NCBI GenBank assembly: GCA_023423215.1 | Contig: JAFAFZ010000316.1 | Location: 1 to 8,511, forward strand | Direction: 5' to 3' | DNA from: Actinomycetes bacterium | Lineage (GTDB): Bacteria; Actinomycetota; Acidimicrobiia; Acidimicrobiales; Microtrichaceae | Length of the DNA stretch: 8,511 nt | In this document: positions 1 to 5,353 of the stretch, one piece after another | Layout: every line of letters begins with the position of its first letter | Position numbering within the stretch: position 1 is the stretch's first letter | Notes under the pieces: model-generated | Told to the model about the DNA's origin: nothing | What the model saw: the letters and a program-made list of their open reading frames with translations, nothing else | Database searches by the model: none | Made by a program: the position numbers and the translations under genes

Positions 1-56
1 GCGTGGAAGGCCGCTCCCACCGCTCCGCCGCCGCCGAGCACCAGGCCGACGCGTGG

Positions 57-75
57 CGGGCGGGTCGTCCGCCCG
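57..75 (-). terminator. Possible terminator hairpin after the YihY/BrkB gene
   Basis: Seven-base inverted repeat CGGGCGG (57-63) and CCGCCCG (69-75) around a 5-nt loop. It lies about 20 bp beyond the stop codon of the minus-strand membrane protein gene. It is GC-only and lacks a T tract, as is common for actinobacterial terminators. The rest of 1-94 shows no gene I can support. Confidence 0.4.
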
Positions 76-94
76 GGCGAGCGCGGGGGTCGGC

Positions 95-1075
95 TCACGT
101 GCGCACCCCGACGGTGTCCGCGACCTCGGCATCGCGGGTGCCGAGCGGTCGCTCGGGGCCCCTGGTGCTGTCACGGGCGGTCTGGTGCTCGAGCTCGGAG
201 TTGACCTCGGCGCCGACCATCACCACGAACGCGGACAGGTAGAGCCAGAAGAGCATGATGACGATCGAGGCGAGCGAGCCGTAGGTCTCGTTGTACGAGC
301 CGAAGTTCGTCACGTAGACGCTGAAGCCGGCGGTGATCACCAGCCATCCGACGAGCGCGACGATCGCTCCGGGGCTGGCCCAACGCCACTTGGGCTCGTC
401 GCGATCGGGGCCGTGGCGGTACAGCACCGCGAGCACGCCGATGAAGAGCAGCGCGGCGACGACCCAGGTCGCGATCCGTACGATCCAGCGCAGCGCCGTG
501 TTCGAGTCGCCGAGCGACGCCGCCGCGCCGAACCCGGCGACCGCGACGCCGACGACGACGAGCACCCCGACCGTCATGAGCAGGGCGATGCCGCGTCGCG
601 CCACGGGGCCACGGCGCTCCTCCTCGCCGTACGCGATGTTGATCGCCTCGAGCAGGTGCGCCATGCCGCTGGAGGCGGACCACAGCGCCAGCGCCACCGC
701 GACGACCAACCCGAGGCCGAGCGCCGAGCTCGAGCTCTCGGTCAACCGCGTGAGCTGGTCGGTCAGCAGGTCGCGAGCGTCGGTGGGGAGGGTGGTGAAC
801 AGCTCCTCCATGCGCGCCTGGACGTCGCGCGGATCGGCGACCAGGCCGTACACGGTGACGACCGCAGCGAGCGCGGGGATCAGCGCGAGGAACCCGAAGA
901 ACGCGACACCCGCCGCGGACAGCGAGATGTGGTCGGTGCGCAGGTCATCCTTGACCCGTACGGCGATGTCCTTCCAGCCGCGTGCCGGCACCTCGGTCGG
1001 TGCGGTCGCGTCCAGGCCGTGGCCGTCCTCGTGTCGAGGCGTCCGGCCCTCCGGCATCACGATCGACTTCGACAT
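95..1075 (-). CDS. YihY/BrkB family inner-membrane protein
   Basis: A 326-residue polytopic membrane protein of the YihY/virulence factor BrkB family, whose molecular function is not settled; older names as ribonuclease BN are considered wrong. Residues 1-48 form a hydrophilic N-terminus. Hydrophobic segments follow at about 52-80, 118-136, 162-186, 198-219, 234-256 and 266-290. Family hallmarks seen are AAGVAFFGFLALIPALAA (54-71), the LWSASSGMAHLLEAINIAYG stretch (131-150), the YRHGPD loop (219-224) and the NETYGSLAS...FWLYLSAF segment near 262-283. The charged tail (293-326) should be cytoplasmic. The frame stays open far upstream to 1600, but that part reads as arginine/proline-rich antisense of the polymerase gene. 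The ATG at 1075 is chosen because GAGGAGGT lies just before it. The family call is firm and the role unknown. A GGGTAT promoter-like box suggests its own stress-linked transcription. Confidence 0.93.
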   Translation of the reverse strand: MSKSIVMPEGRTPRHEDGHGLDATAPTEVPARGWKDIAVRVKDDLRTDHISLSAAGVAFFGFLALIPALAAVVTVYGLVADPRDVQARMEELFTTLPTDARDLLTDQLTRLTESSSSALGLGLVVAVALALWSASSGMAHLLEAINIAYGEEERRGPVARRGIALLMTVGVLVVVGVAVAGFGAAASLGDSNTALRWIVRIATWVVAALLFIGVLAVLYRHGPDRDEPKWRWASPGAIVALVGWLVITAGFSVYVTNFGSYNETYGSLASIVIMLFWLYLSAFVVMVGAEVNSELEHQTARDSTRGPERPLGTRDAEVADTVGVRT

Positions 1076-1079
1076 CGCG

Positions 1080-1087
1080 ACCTCCTC
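1080..1087 (-). promoter_or_regulatory. Strong ribosome binding site fixing the YihY/BrkB start
   Basis: GAGGAGGT on the minus strand, four bases before the ATG at 1073-1075. It decides the start against the long upstream open frame. Confidence 0.8.
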
Positions 1088-1123
1088 GACCTGGGCCCGC
1101 GGCGGTTCGCGGGGCGATCCTCC

Positions 1124-1150
1124 ATACCCGGGTGCGGCCGACCCACCACC
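1124..1150 (-). promoter_or_regulatory. Putative SigF/SigB-type promoter of the YihY/BrkB gene
   Basis: On the minus strand a GGGTAT -10 box (1129 to 1124) is preceded after 16 nt by GGTGG (1150 to 1146), a partial match to the GGTTT -35 of actinobacterial stress sigma factors. The expected transcript start near 1117 gives a leader of about 41 nt that contains the strong ribosome binding site. The -10 is exact and the -35 weak. The -35 overlaps the terminator-like hairpin of the upstream operon. Confidence 0.45.
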
Positions 1151-1188
1151 TCCGGAGCCCGATCTCACCCGAACGGGTGCGCCGGAGG
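1149..1188 (-). terminator. Nested hairpin terminator of the ku-ligD operon
   Basis: Outer stem CCTCCGG (1149-1155) with CCGGAGG (1182-1188) encloses an inner stem CACCC (1166-1170) with GGGTG (1175-1179) and a 4-nt loop. It begins 3 bp past the polymerase stop codon on the minus strand. There is no T tract. Position and symmetry support a terminator, though a role in mRNA 3'-end protection is equally possible. Confidence 0.5.
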
Positions 1189-1191
1189 CCC

Positions 1192-2190
1192 TCAGGCCAG
1201 CTCGGGCAGGTCCTGTGCGTGGGAGCGTGCGCCGGCGAACAGGTCGCCCACCTCGTCCAGGCGCGCGGGCAGCGTGCGCATCGTCCATCGGTCGGGGCGC
1301 AGGTCGGGATCGTCCAGCTCGTCCCAGCGGATCGGCACCGACACCGGCCCGCCAGGGGCCGGCCGGGGGCTGTAGGGGGCGACCAGGGTCTTGTTGATGG
1401 CGTTCTGCGTGAAGTCGAGGCGGGCCAGGCCCCGCCGATCGCTGACCGTCCACTCCCAGCTCACCAGCTCCGGGGTGATGCGTCCGACCGTCCGGGAGAG
1501 CGCCTCGACCCAGTCGCGGGTGTCGTCCAACCCCAGGCCGTCGACGAGGGGGATCCAGATCTGGATGCCCCGTCGACCGGTCACCTTGGGCAGCGCCCAC
1601 ACTCCCAGGTGGTCCAGCGCGGTCCGGTGCAGCCGGGCGAGCACCAGCAACTCATCCCAGGAGGTGCGGTCCCCGGGGTCCAGGTCGATGAGCGCCCAGC
1701 TGGGCTGGCGGGGCGCATCGGTCGTCGAGGTCCACGGGTGGAGCTCGATCGCGCCGTAGTTGGCGAGCCATGCGAACGTCGCGGGCTCGGAGGCGACGAA
1801 GTACGTGCGCGTCTCGCCGGTCCCGGCGTTCGGGTTGTCCCAGCGCTCGATCCACTCCGGTGCGTGCTCGGGCACCGCCTTGTGCCAGAAGCCCGGTCGG
1901 TCCGCGCCGTTCGGGTAGCGGTGCAGGTTGACCGGACGGTCGCGCATCAGCGGGACGAGCATCGGGGCGACCGACGCCCAGTGCCGGACGAGCTCCCGCT
2001 TGGTCACCGGGTCCTGGCCCGGACGCGCGGGGAAGAGGACCTTGTCCAGGTTGGTCAGGCGCAGCTCGCGTCCCGCGAACTCCCAGGTGCCCTGCCGACC
2101 CATGCGGTCGAGCTCGGTCAGCGCCGGGTCGTCGGGCCGCGCACCTGCCCGGCGCGCACCCGATCCACCTCCGCGCGTCCGGACGGTCAT
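1192..2190 (-). CDS. ligD: Stand-alone LigD-type NHEJ polymerase domain protein
   Basis: A 332-residue primase-polymerase of the LigD PolDom (archaeo-eukaryotic primase) family. It is expected to fill in or extend ends held by Ku during non-homologous end joining, with preference for ribonucleotides as known for the family. Seen are NLDKVLFP (47-54) with the DNA-phosphate-binding Lys50 and Lys64, RPVNLHRYPNG (85-95), WLANYGAIELHPW (141-153), the metal-binding pair Asp169/Asp171 in ALIDLDPGD, and the third acidic residue Asp259 in ARLDFTQNA, followed by KTLVAPYS. The usual GLH motif is GIQ here, so Gln210 stands where His is common. Residues 1-35 are a basic, low-complexity leader. There is no ATP-dependent ligase or 3'-phosphoesterase domain, so a separate ligase must act elsewhere. 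The start ATG overlaps the ku stop as ATGA, which implies translational coupling. The symbol refers to the family; polD would also fit. Confidence 0.9.
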   Translation of the reverse strand: MTVRTRGGGSGARRAGARPDDPALTELDRMGRQGTWEFAGRELRLTNLDKVLFPARPGQDPVTKRELVRHWASVAPMLVPLMRDRPVNLHRYPNGADRPGFWHKAVPEHAPEWIERWDNPNAGTGETRTYFVASEPATFAWLANYGAIELHPWTSTTDAPRQPSWALIDLDPGDRTSWDELLVLARLHRTALDHLGVWALPKVTGRRGIQIWIPLVDGLGLDDTRDWVEALSRTVGRITPELVSWEWTVSDRRGLARLDFTQNAINKTLVAPYSPRPAPGGPVSVPIRWDELDDPDLRPDRWTMRTLPARLDEVGDLFAGARSHAQDLPELA

Positions 2191-3218
2191 GCGCTCTTCT
2201 TCGCCGGCCGCTTCGTCGCCGGCGCCTTCTTCTTCGCCGCGGCCTTCTTGGCCGGGGCCTTCTTCCGGGCCGGGGCCTTCTTCTCGGCCGGTGCCTTCTT
2301 CACCGCAGCCCGCTTCCCGTCGGGCGCTCTCTTCTTGGTGGTTGGCTTCTTGGTGATTGCCTTCTTGGCGGACGCCTTCTCGGTGGACGAGCGCTTCGAC
2401 GACGATCCGGAGCCGCCGGAACCGGACCGACCGGAGCGAGCGGCGTCGACGCTCGCCTCGAGCGCCGCCATCAGGTCGAGCACCTTGGCGCCCTCGGGCC
2501 GCTCCTCGGACTCGGCCACGACCTCGTCGCCGCGGTCCTTCGCCTCGATCAGCTCCTTCAGCTCGTCGGTGAAGGTGTCCTCGTAGCGGGTCGGGTCCCA
2601 CTCCGCGCCGAGGGCCTCGATGATCTGGTGGGCGAGGGCCAGCTCCTTCTTCGAGGCCGAGGTGCGTCCGGTCGGGATCTCGTCGACCTCGTCGATGTCC
2701 ACCACCTCGTCCGCGAAGCGCATCGTGGACATGGCCAGCGCACCCTTCAGCGGCCGGATCGCCGCCAGGTACTGCTTGTTGCGCATGACGACCGTGCCGA
2801 TGCCGACCTGCTGCGCGTCCTCCATCGCTGCCGCGAGCAGGCGGTACGCCTGCTCCGCACCCTCGTCGGTCGGCGCCAGCCAGTAGGTCCGCTCGTAGTA
2901 CACGGGATCGATGTCGGCCAGCTCGACGAAGTCCGAGACGCTGATCGTGCGGGTCGAGCTCGGGCGCAGCTCGTCGATCTCGGACGGGTCGAAGGTGACG
3001 TAGCGGCCCTTCGAGACCTCGTAGCCCATCTCGATGTCGTCCGAGTCGACCGGCTCACCGCTCTCCTTGGAGATCTTCTGGTTGCCGATCCGCGCGCCCG
3101 TGCCGCGCTCGAGCTGGTGGAAGTGCACGTCGTGGTCGTGCACCGCCGTCAGGGCCTTCACCCCGATGCTCACCAACCCGAAGCTGATCGATCCCGTCCA
3201 CACCGAACGACGTGCCAC
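2187..3218 (-). CDS. ku: Ku, NHEJ DNA end-binding protein with lysine-rich tail
   Basis: A 343-residue bacterial Ku homodimer subunit, which rings double-strand break ends and recruits the LigD polymerase/ligase. The N-terminus RRSVWTGSISFGLVSIGV (3-20) is the family signature. The core continues through FHQLERGTG, EMGYEV (63-68), YWLAP (112-116) and the conserved RNKQYLAAIRP (146-156). The C-terminal LigD-contact region runs to VLDLMAALEAS (246-256). A Gly/Ser linker (261-274) leads to a basic tail (275-343) with 23 lysines. Such tails occur in mycobacterial and streptomycete Ku and bind DNA. The start is GTG at 3216-3218, chosen because the conserved N-terminus begins there and GAAGGGAG sits 6 nt upstream; the longer open frame reading back from 4565 is antisense of the SDR gene. 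It is first in the operon with the polymerase gene. A GGTTG-N15-GGGTAC element upstream suggests stress-sigma control. Confidence 0.96.
   Translation of the reverse strand: MARRSVWTGSISFGLVSIGVKALTAVHDHDVHFHQLERGTGARIGNQKISKESGEPVDSDDIEMGYEVSKGRYVTFDPSEIDELRPSSTRTISVSDFVELADIDPVYYERTYWLAPTDEGAEQAYRLLAAAMEDAQQVGIGTVVMRNKQYLAAIRPLKGALAMSTMRFADEVVDIDEVDEIPTGRTSASKKELALAHQIIEALGAEWDPTRYEDTFTDELKELIEAKDRGDEVVAESEERPEGAKVLDLMAALEASVDAARSGRSGSGGSGSSSKRSSTEKASAKKAITKKPTTKKRAPDGKRAAVKKAPAEKKAPARKKAPAKKAAAKKKAPATKRPAKKSA
2190..2399 (-). repeat. Degenerate repeats encoding the Ku Lys/Ala/Pro tail
   Basis: This stretch encodes Ku residues 274-343. It repeats variants of KKAPA/KKAAA; on the plus strand this shows as recurring GCCTTCTT or GGCCTTCTT units. 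Lysine is 23 of 70 residues and arginine 5. Such DNA repeats can slip or recombine, so tail length may vary between strains. The composition resembles histone H1-like actinobacterial proteins. Confidence 0.8.
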
Positions 3219-3224
3219 GTCATG

Positions 3225-3232
3225 CTCCCTTC
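3225..3232 (-). promoter_or_regulatory. Ribosome binding site fixing the GTG start of ku
   Basis: GAAGGGAG on the minus strand, 6 nt before GTG 3216-3218. It supports this start over upstream codons. Confidence 0.7.
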
Positions 3233-3246
3233 TCGTCGCCGCGGCG

Positions 3247-3272
3247 GTACCCGTGTGCAGCGACCGCCAACC
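3247..3272 (-). promoter_or_regulatory. Putative SigF/SigB-type promoter of ku-ligD
   Basis: The minus strand carries GGTTG (3272 to 3268), a 15-nt spacer, then GGGTAC (3252 to 3247). This agrees with the GGTTT-N15-17-GGGTA pattern described for mycobacterial SigF and the related GNNT-N14-16-GGGTAC/T pattern of streptomycete SigB. A start near 3240 leaves a leader of about 22 nt containing the ribosome binding site. It lies back-to-back with the SDR promoter. Confidence 0.6.
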
Positions 3273-3290
3273 CCGGCGGAGCACCGGCGG
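3273..3290. repeat. CCGGCGG direct repeat between the divergent promoters
   Basis: CCGGCGG occurs at 3273-3279 and again at 3284-3290, an 11-bp period or about one helical turn. It sits between the two outward-facing -35 elements of ku and the SDR gene, so it could bind a regulator in tandem. In GC-rich DNA a 7-mer repeat can also arise by chance. Confidence 0.3.
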
Positions 3291-3304
3291 TTCGTCGACG
3301 ACAC

Positions 3305-3331
3305 GGTTCCGGGGAGCAGTGCGCTGGGTAG
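3305..3331 (+). promoter_or_regulatory. Putative SigF/SigB-type promoter of the SDR gene
   Basis: GGTTC (3305-3309), 16 nt, GGGTAG (3326-3331). The predicted transcript start near 3338 is only about 4 nt before the ATG at 3342, so transcripts from it would be essentially leaderless. The AGGA at 3330-3333, which otherwise looks like a ribosome binding site 8 nt from the ATG, would then not be transcribed. One of the two readings must be wrong, or a second promoter exists further up. Confidence 0.45.
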
Positions 3332-3341
3332 GACGGCGCCC

Positions 3342-4202
3342 ATGACCGACGACCAGACCGACATCCCCGCCCAGGACCAGGAACCGCCGGGCGACACCGA
3401 CGAGATGACGCCGCGTCCCCGCGACGAGATGGCGGACCACGTCGGCACCGGCCCGCTCCAGGACCGTCGTGCGGTGATCACCGGCGGTGACTCGGGCATC
3501 GGCCGCGCCGTGGCCGTCGCCTTCGCGAAGGAGGGCGCGGACATCGTCATCTCGTACCTCGACGAGCACGACGACGCGGCGCACACCAAGGAGCTGGTCG
3601 AAGCCGCCGGCCGACGCTGCACCACGATCCCGGGCGACCTCTCCCGGGAGCAGGACTGCGAGGAGCTGGTCCAGCAGGCCGTCGAGGAGCTGGGTGGGCT
3701 CGACGACGTCGTGAACAACCTGGCGACGCAGGCGCCCCAGGAGTCGCTGCTCGACATCACCACCGAGCAGTGGGACCGGACGTTCCGCACCAACATCTAC
3801 AGCTACTTCTGGGTCACGCGGGCGGCACTCCCCCACCTCGGCCGTGGCGCGACGATCACCAACACGGCCTCGATCAACGGGCTGCGCGGCAACAAGTCGC
3901 TGATCGACTACTCGGCGACCAAGGGCGCCATCCTGGCCTTCACGTACTCGATGGCCCAGTCGCTGCTCGACGACGGCATCCGGGTGAACTGCGTCGCCCC
4001 CGGCCCGGTGTGGACGCCGCTGATCCCGGCGACGATGCCGGACGAGAAGGTCGAGGACTTCGGCTCGCAGGCCCCGATGGGACGAGCGGCGCAGCCCGAC
4101 GAGATCGCACCCTCGTTCGTGTTCTTCGCAGCCGGCCGGCTCTCGAGCTACTACTCGGGCGAGGTGCTCGCACCCATCGGCGGCGAGACGCTGCCGGGCT
4201 AG
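3342..4202 (+). CDS. SDR oxidoreductase, YghA/general stress protein 39 type
   Basis: A 286-residue NAD(P)-dependent short-chain dehydrogenase/reductase. A hydrophilic, proline-rich leader (1-40) precedes the Rossmann core, as in the YghA/YdaD (GSP39) subgroup. Seen are the cofactor loop TGGDSGIG (47-54), ISYLDEHDDA (70-79) typical of this subgroup, Asp99 in PGDL, Asn151, and the catalytic Ser177 with YSATK (Tyr190, Lys194), followed by PGPVWTPL (220-227). The usual NNAG/NNAA is NNLA (125-128). The C-terminus SGEVLAPIGGE is typical. The substrate is unknown; automatic tools often call such proteins glucose 1-dehydrogenase without proof. In Bacillus subtilis the GSP39 homologue belongs to the sigma-B stress regulon, which fits the GGGTAG box here. 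It diverges from ku and lies 55 bp before the VOC gene. Confidence 0.92.
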   Translation: MTDDQTDIPAQDQEPPGDTDEMTPRPRDEMADHVGTGPLQDRRAVITGGDSGIGRAVAVAFAKEGADIVISYLDEHDDAAHTKELVEAAGRRCTTIPGDLSREQDCEELVQQAVEELGGLDDVVNNLATQAPQESLLDITTEQWDRTFRTNIYSYFWVTRAALPHLGRGATITNTASINGLRGNKSLIDYSATKGAILAFTYSMAQSLLDDGIRVNCVAPGPVWTPLIPATMPDEKVEDFGSQAPMGRAAQPDEIAPSFVFFAAGRLSSYYSGEVLAPIGGETLPG

Positions 4203-4245
4203 GTCGGCGGATCCGTCCGGCCGAGCGTCGATCGGTCCTGCCGCG

Positions 4246-4251
4246 TACCCT
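4246..4251 (+). promoter_or_regulatory. -10 box of a likely leaderless transcript for the VOC gene
   Basis: TACCCT fits the actinobacterial TANNNT -10 and ends 6 nt before the GTG at 4258. That is the spacing expected when the start codon is also the transcript start. No Shine-Dalgarno sequence lies before the GTG. No convincing -35 is seen, which is usual for this class. Confidence 0.5.
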
Positions 4252-4257
4252 GGGCCC

Positions 4258-4776
4258 GTGCCCGCCGACCAGCCCCGCTTCCGCATGGGTCGCCTCGACC
4301 ACGTGCACATCCGCGTGCCCGACCGCGACGAGGCGGCACGGTGGTACGCCGAGCAGCTCGGGTTCGAGCCGGTCCAGGCGTACGACTTCTGGGCGAACGG
4401 GTTCGAGGGTGGCCCGCTGCAGATCTCGGCCGACGGCGGTGCGACGACGCTCGCCCTGTTCCAGGTGAGCGAGGGCCACCCGATGGAGCCGCAGCGCACC
4501 GGTGTCGCGTTCAGCGTCGACGCCGACACGTTCATCGACTTCGCACGCTCCCTCCCCCGAGGCATCGATCACCCCGGCGGCGAGCCGCTCGCGATCACGG
4601 ACCTCGTCGACTTCGACCTGTGCTGGGCCTTCGACCTCGTCGACCCGTGGGGCAACCAGTACGAGCTGAACTGCTACGAGTACGAGCGAGTGCGCGACGA
4701 GCTCGTCGCGGCCGACGGCGTCCGGGTCGAGCGCTACTGGCCCCGTGAGGTGTTCGAGGCGTACTCCGAGGGCTGA
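4258..4776 (+). CDS. VOC superfamily (glyoxalase/dioxygenase-fold) protein
   Basis: A 172-residue protein with a vicinal oxygen chelate fold. The first beta-alpha-beta unit begins at RLDHVHIRVPD (12-22) with candidate metal ligand His15, followed by AARWYAEQLGFEPV (26-39). The second unit begins near TGVAFSVD (81-88) and ends in FDLVDPWGNQYELNCYE (125-141), with Glu136 in the usual metal-ligand position. The reaction cannot be deduced: glyoxalase, extradiol dioxygenase, isomerase and fosfomycin-type enzymes share this fold. A GTG start is used because of the TACCCT box just upstream; ATG 4285 is a shorter alternative that begins just before the fold. The last 43 bp overlap the end of the convergent DUF2243 gene. 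It may also be read from the SDR promoter 55 bp upstream. Confidence 0.85.
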   Translation: MPADQPRFRMGRLDHVHIRVPDRDEAARWYAEQLGFEPVQAYDFWANGFEGGPLQISADGGATTLALFQVSEGHPMEPQRTGVAFSVDADTFIDFARSLPRGIDHPGGEPLAITDLVDFDLCWAFDLVDPWGNQYELNCYEYERVRDELVAADGVRVERYWPREVFEAYSEG

Positions 4777-5285
4777 GCGTCCCTGCGCTCGGCGCGTCGC
4801 ACGTCCGCGCGCTGCAACGCCCACCCGGCGGCCACGAGCAGGACGCCGAGCACCAGGAACGCCAGGTCCCACGCCCACGGCTGGTCCGCGGCCGGCCGCA
4901 CCCGGTGGATCTGCAGCAGGTGGTGGTTCACCGTGCCCTCGACCAGGTTGAAGCCGCCCCAGCCGACGAGCATCCAGCCCAGCAGGCTCCGCCAGGTCGT
5001 GCGCCACGTCCCGTCACGCGCCACCTGCCAGAGCATCGCCAGGCCGACCGCGACCGCGAGCCACGTCGCGGCGTGGAACAGCCCGTCGGCCAGCACGTTC
5101 GCCTCGAGGGCCGGCACCGTGTCCCGGCCCCACCGCTCGGTGGTCGAGAGCAGGTGGTGCCACTGCAGGATCTGGTGCAGGACGATGCCGTCGACGAACC
5201 CGCCCATCCCCACTCCCAGCAGCACACCGGGCGCGACGACGGAGCGGGTCCGGCTGCGGGACGTCGGGACGGACGTGGTGGACAT
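4734..5285 (-). CDS. DUF2243 family membrane protein, histidine-rich
   Basis: A 183-residue integral membrane protein of the uncharacterised DUF2243 family. Hydrophobic segments lie at about 17-40, 66-87, 101-117 and 138-158. Typical motifs are GFVDGIVLHQILQWHHLLS (29-47) and FNLVEGTVNHHLLQIHRVR (112-130). Acidic and histidine residues (Asp32, His37, His43, His44, His71, His121, His122, His127) lie in or beside the membrane segments, which hints at metal or haem binding or proton transfer; that is inference only. ATG 5285 is chosen for GGAGGAGG located 3 nt upstream. The hydrophilic C-terminus (about 160-183) runs into the convergent VOC gene. Upstream are a GGGTAG box and a strong leader hairpin. 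Confidence 0.9.
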   Translation of the reverse strand: MSTTSVPTSRSRTRSVVAPGVLLGVGMGGFVDGIVLHQILQWHHLLSTTERWGRDTVPALEANVLADGLFHAATWLAVAVGLAMLWQVARDGTWRTTWRSLLGWMLVGWGGFNLVEGTVNHHLLQIHRVRPAADQPWAWDLAFLVLGVLLVAAGWALQRADVRRAERRDAQPSEYASNTSRGQ

Positions 5286-5294
5286 GGGCCTCCT

Positions 5295-5318
5295 CCGGGC
5301 GCGCCGTCGCGCGTCCGG
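5295..5318 (-). repeat. 24-bp inverted repeat in the leader of the DUF2243 gene
   Basis: CCGG (5295-5298), g, CGCGC (5300-5304), loop cgtc, GCGCG (5309-5313), t, CCGG (5315-5318). These are ten-base arms with one central mismatch and a 4-nt loop. In the minus-strand transcript the hairpin would stand right at the predicted 5' end (near 5319) and would include the first two bases of the GGAGGAGG ribosome binding site. It could stabilise the mRNA, limit translation, or serve as an operator. Confidence 0.55.
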
Positions 5319-5325
5319 AGCAGGC

Positions 5326-5351
5326 CTACCCGGGTTGCTGCGGTCCAGTCC
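5326..5351 (-). promoter_or_regulatory. Putative SigF/SigB-type promoter of the DUF2243 gene
   Basis: The minus strand shows GGGTAG (5331 to 5326) preceded after 15 nt by GGACT (5351 to 5347), a partial -35. It fits the 68-bp gap behind the hydrolase gene and predicts a 5' end next to the leader hairpin. The -10 core is clear, the -35 weak. Confidence 0.4.
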
Positions 5352-5353
5352 GC

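Noticed and set aside
53..1375. Long plus-strand open frames (53-1375, 333-1397, 982-2586) opposite the membrane protein, polymerase and Ku genes
   Set aside because: They lie antisense to well-supported genes, have arginine/glycine/proline-rich composition without motifs and no ribosome binding sites; this is typical of GC-rich DNA.
1076..1600. N-terminal extension of the YihY/BrkB frame up to 1600
   Set aside because: It is antisense-frame sequence of the polymerase gene with low complexity, and a strong ribosome binding site marks ATG 1075.
1913..1918. GGGTAG inside the polymerase gene
   Set aside because: It is internal and points away from any gene start.
2190..2399. Repeated GCCTTCTT units as a CRISPR array or microsatellite
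   Set aside because: The units encode the lysine-rich Ku tail, are degenerate and have no spacer structure.
3219..4565. N-terminal extension of Ku up to 4565
   Set aside because: It is the antisense of the SDR and VOC genes; Ku homology begins exactly at the GTG at 3218.
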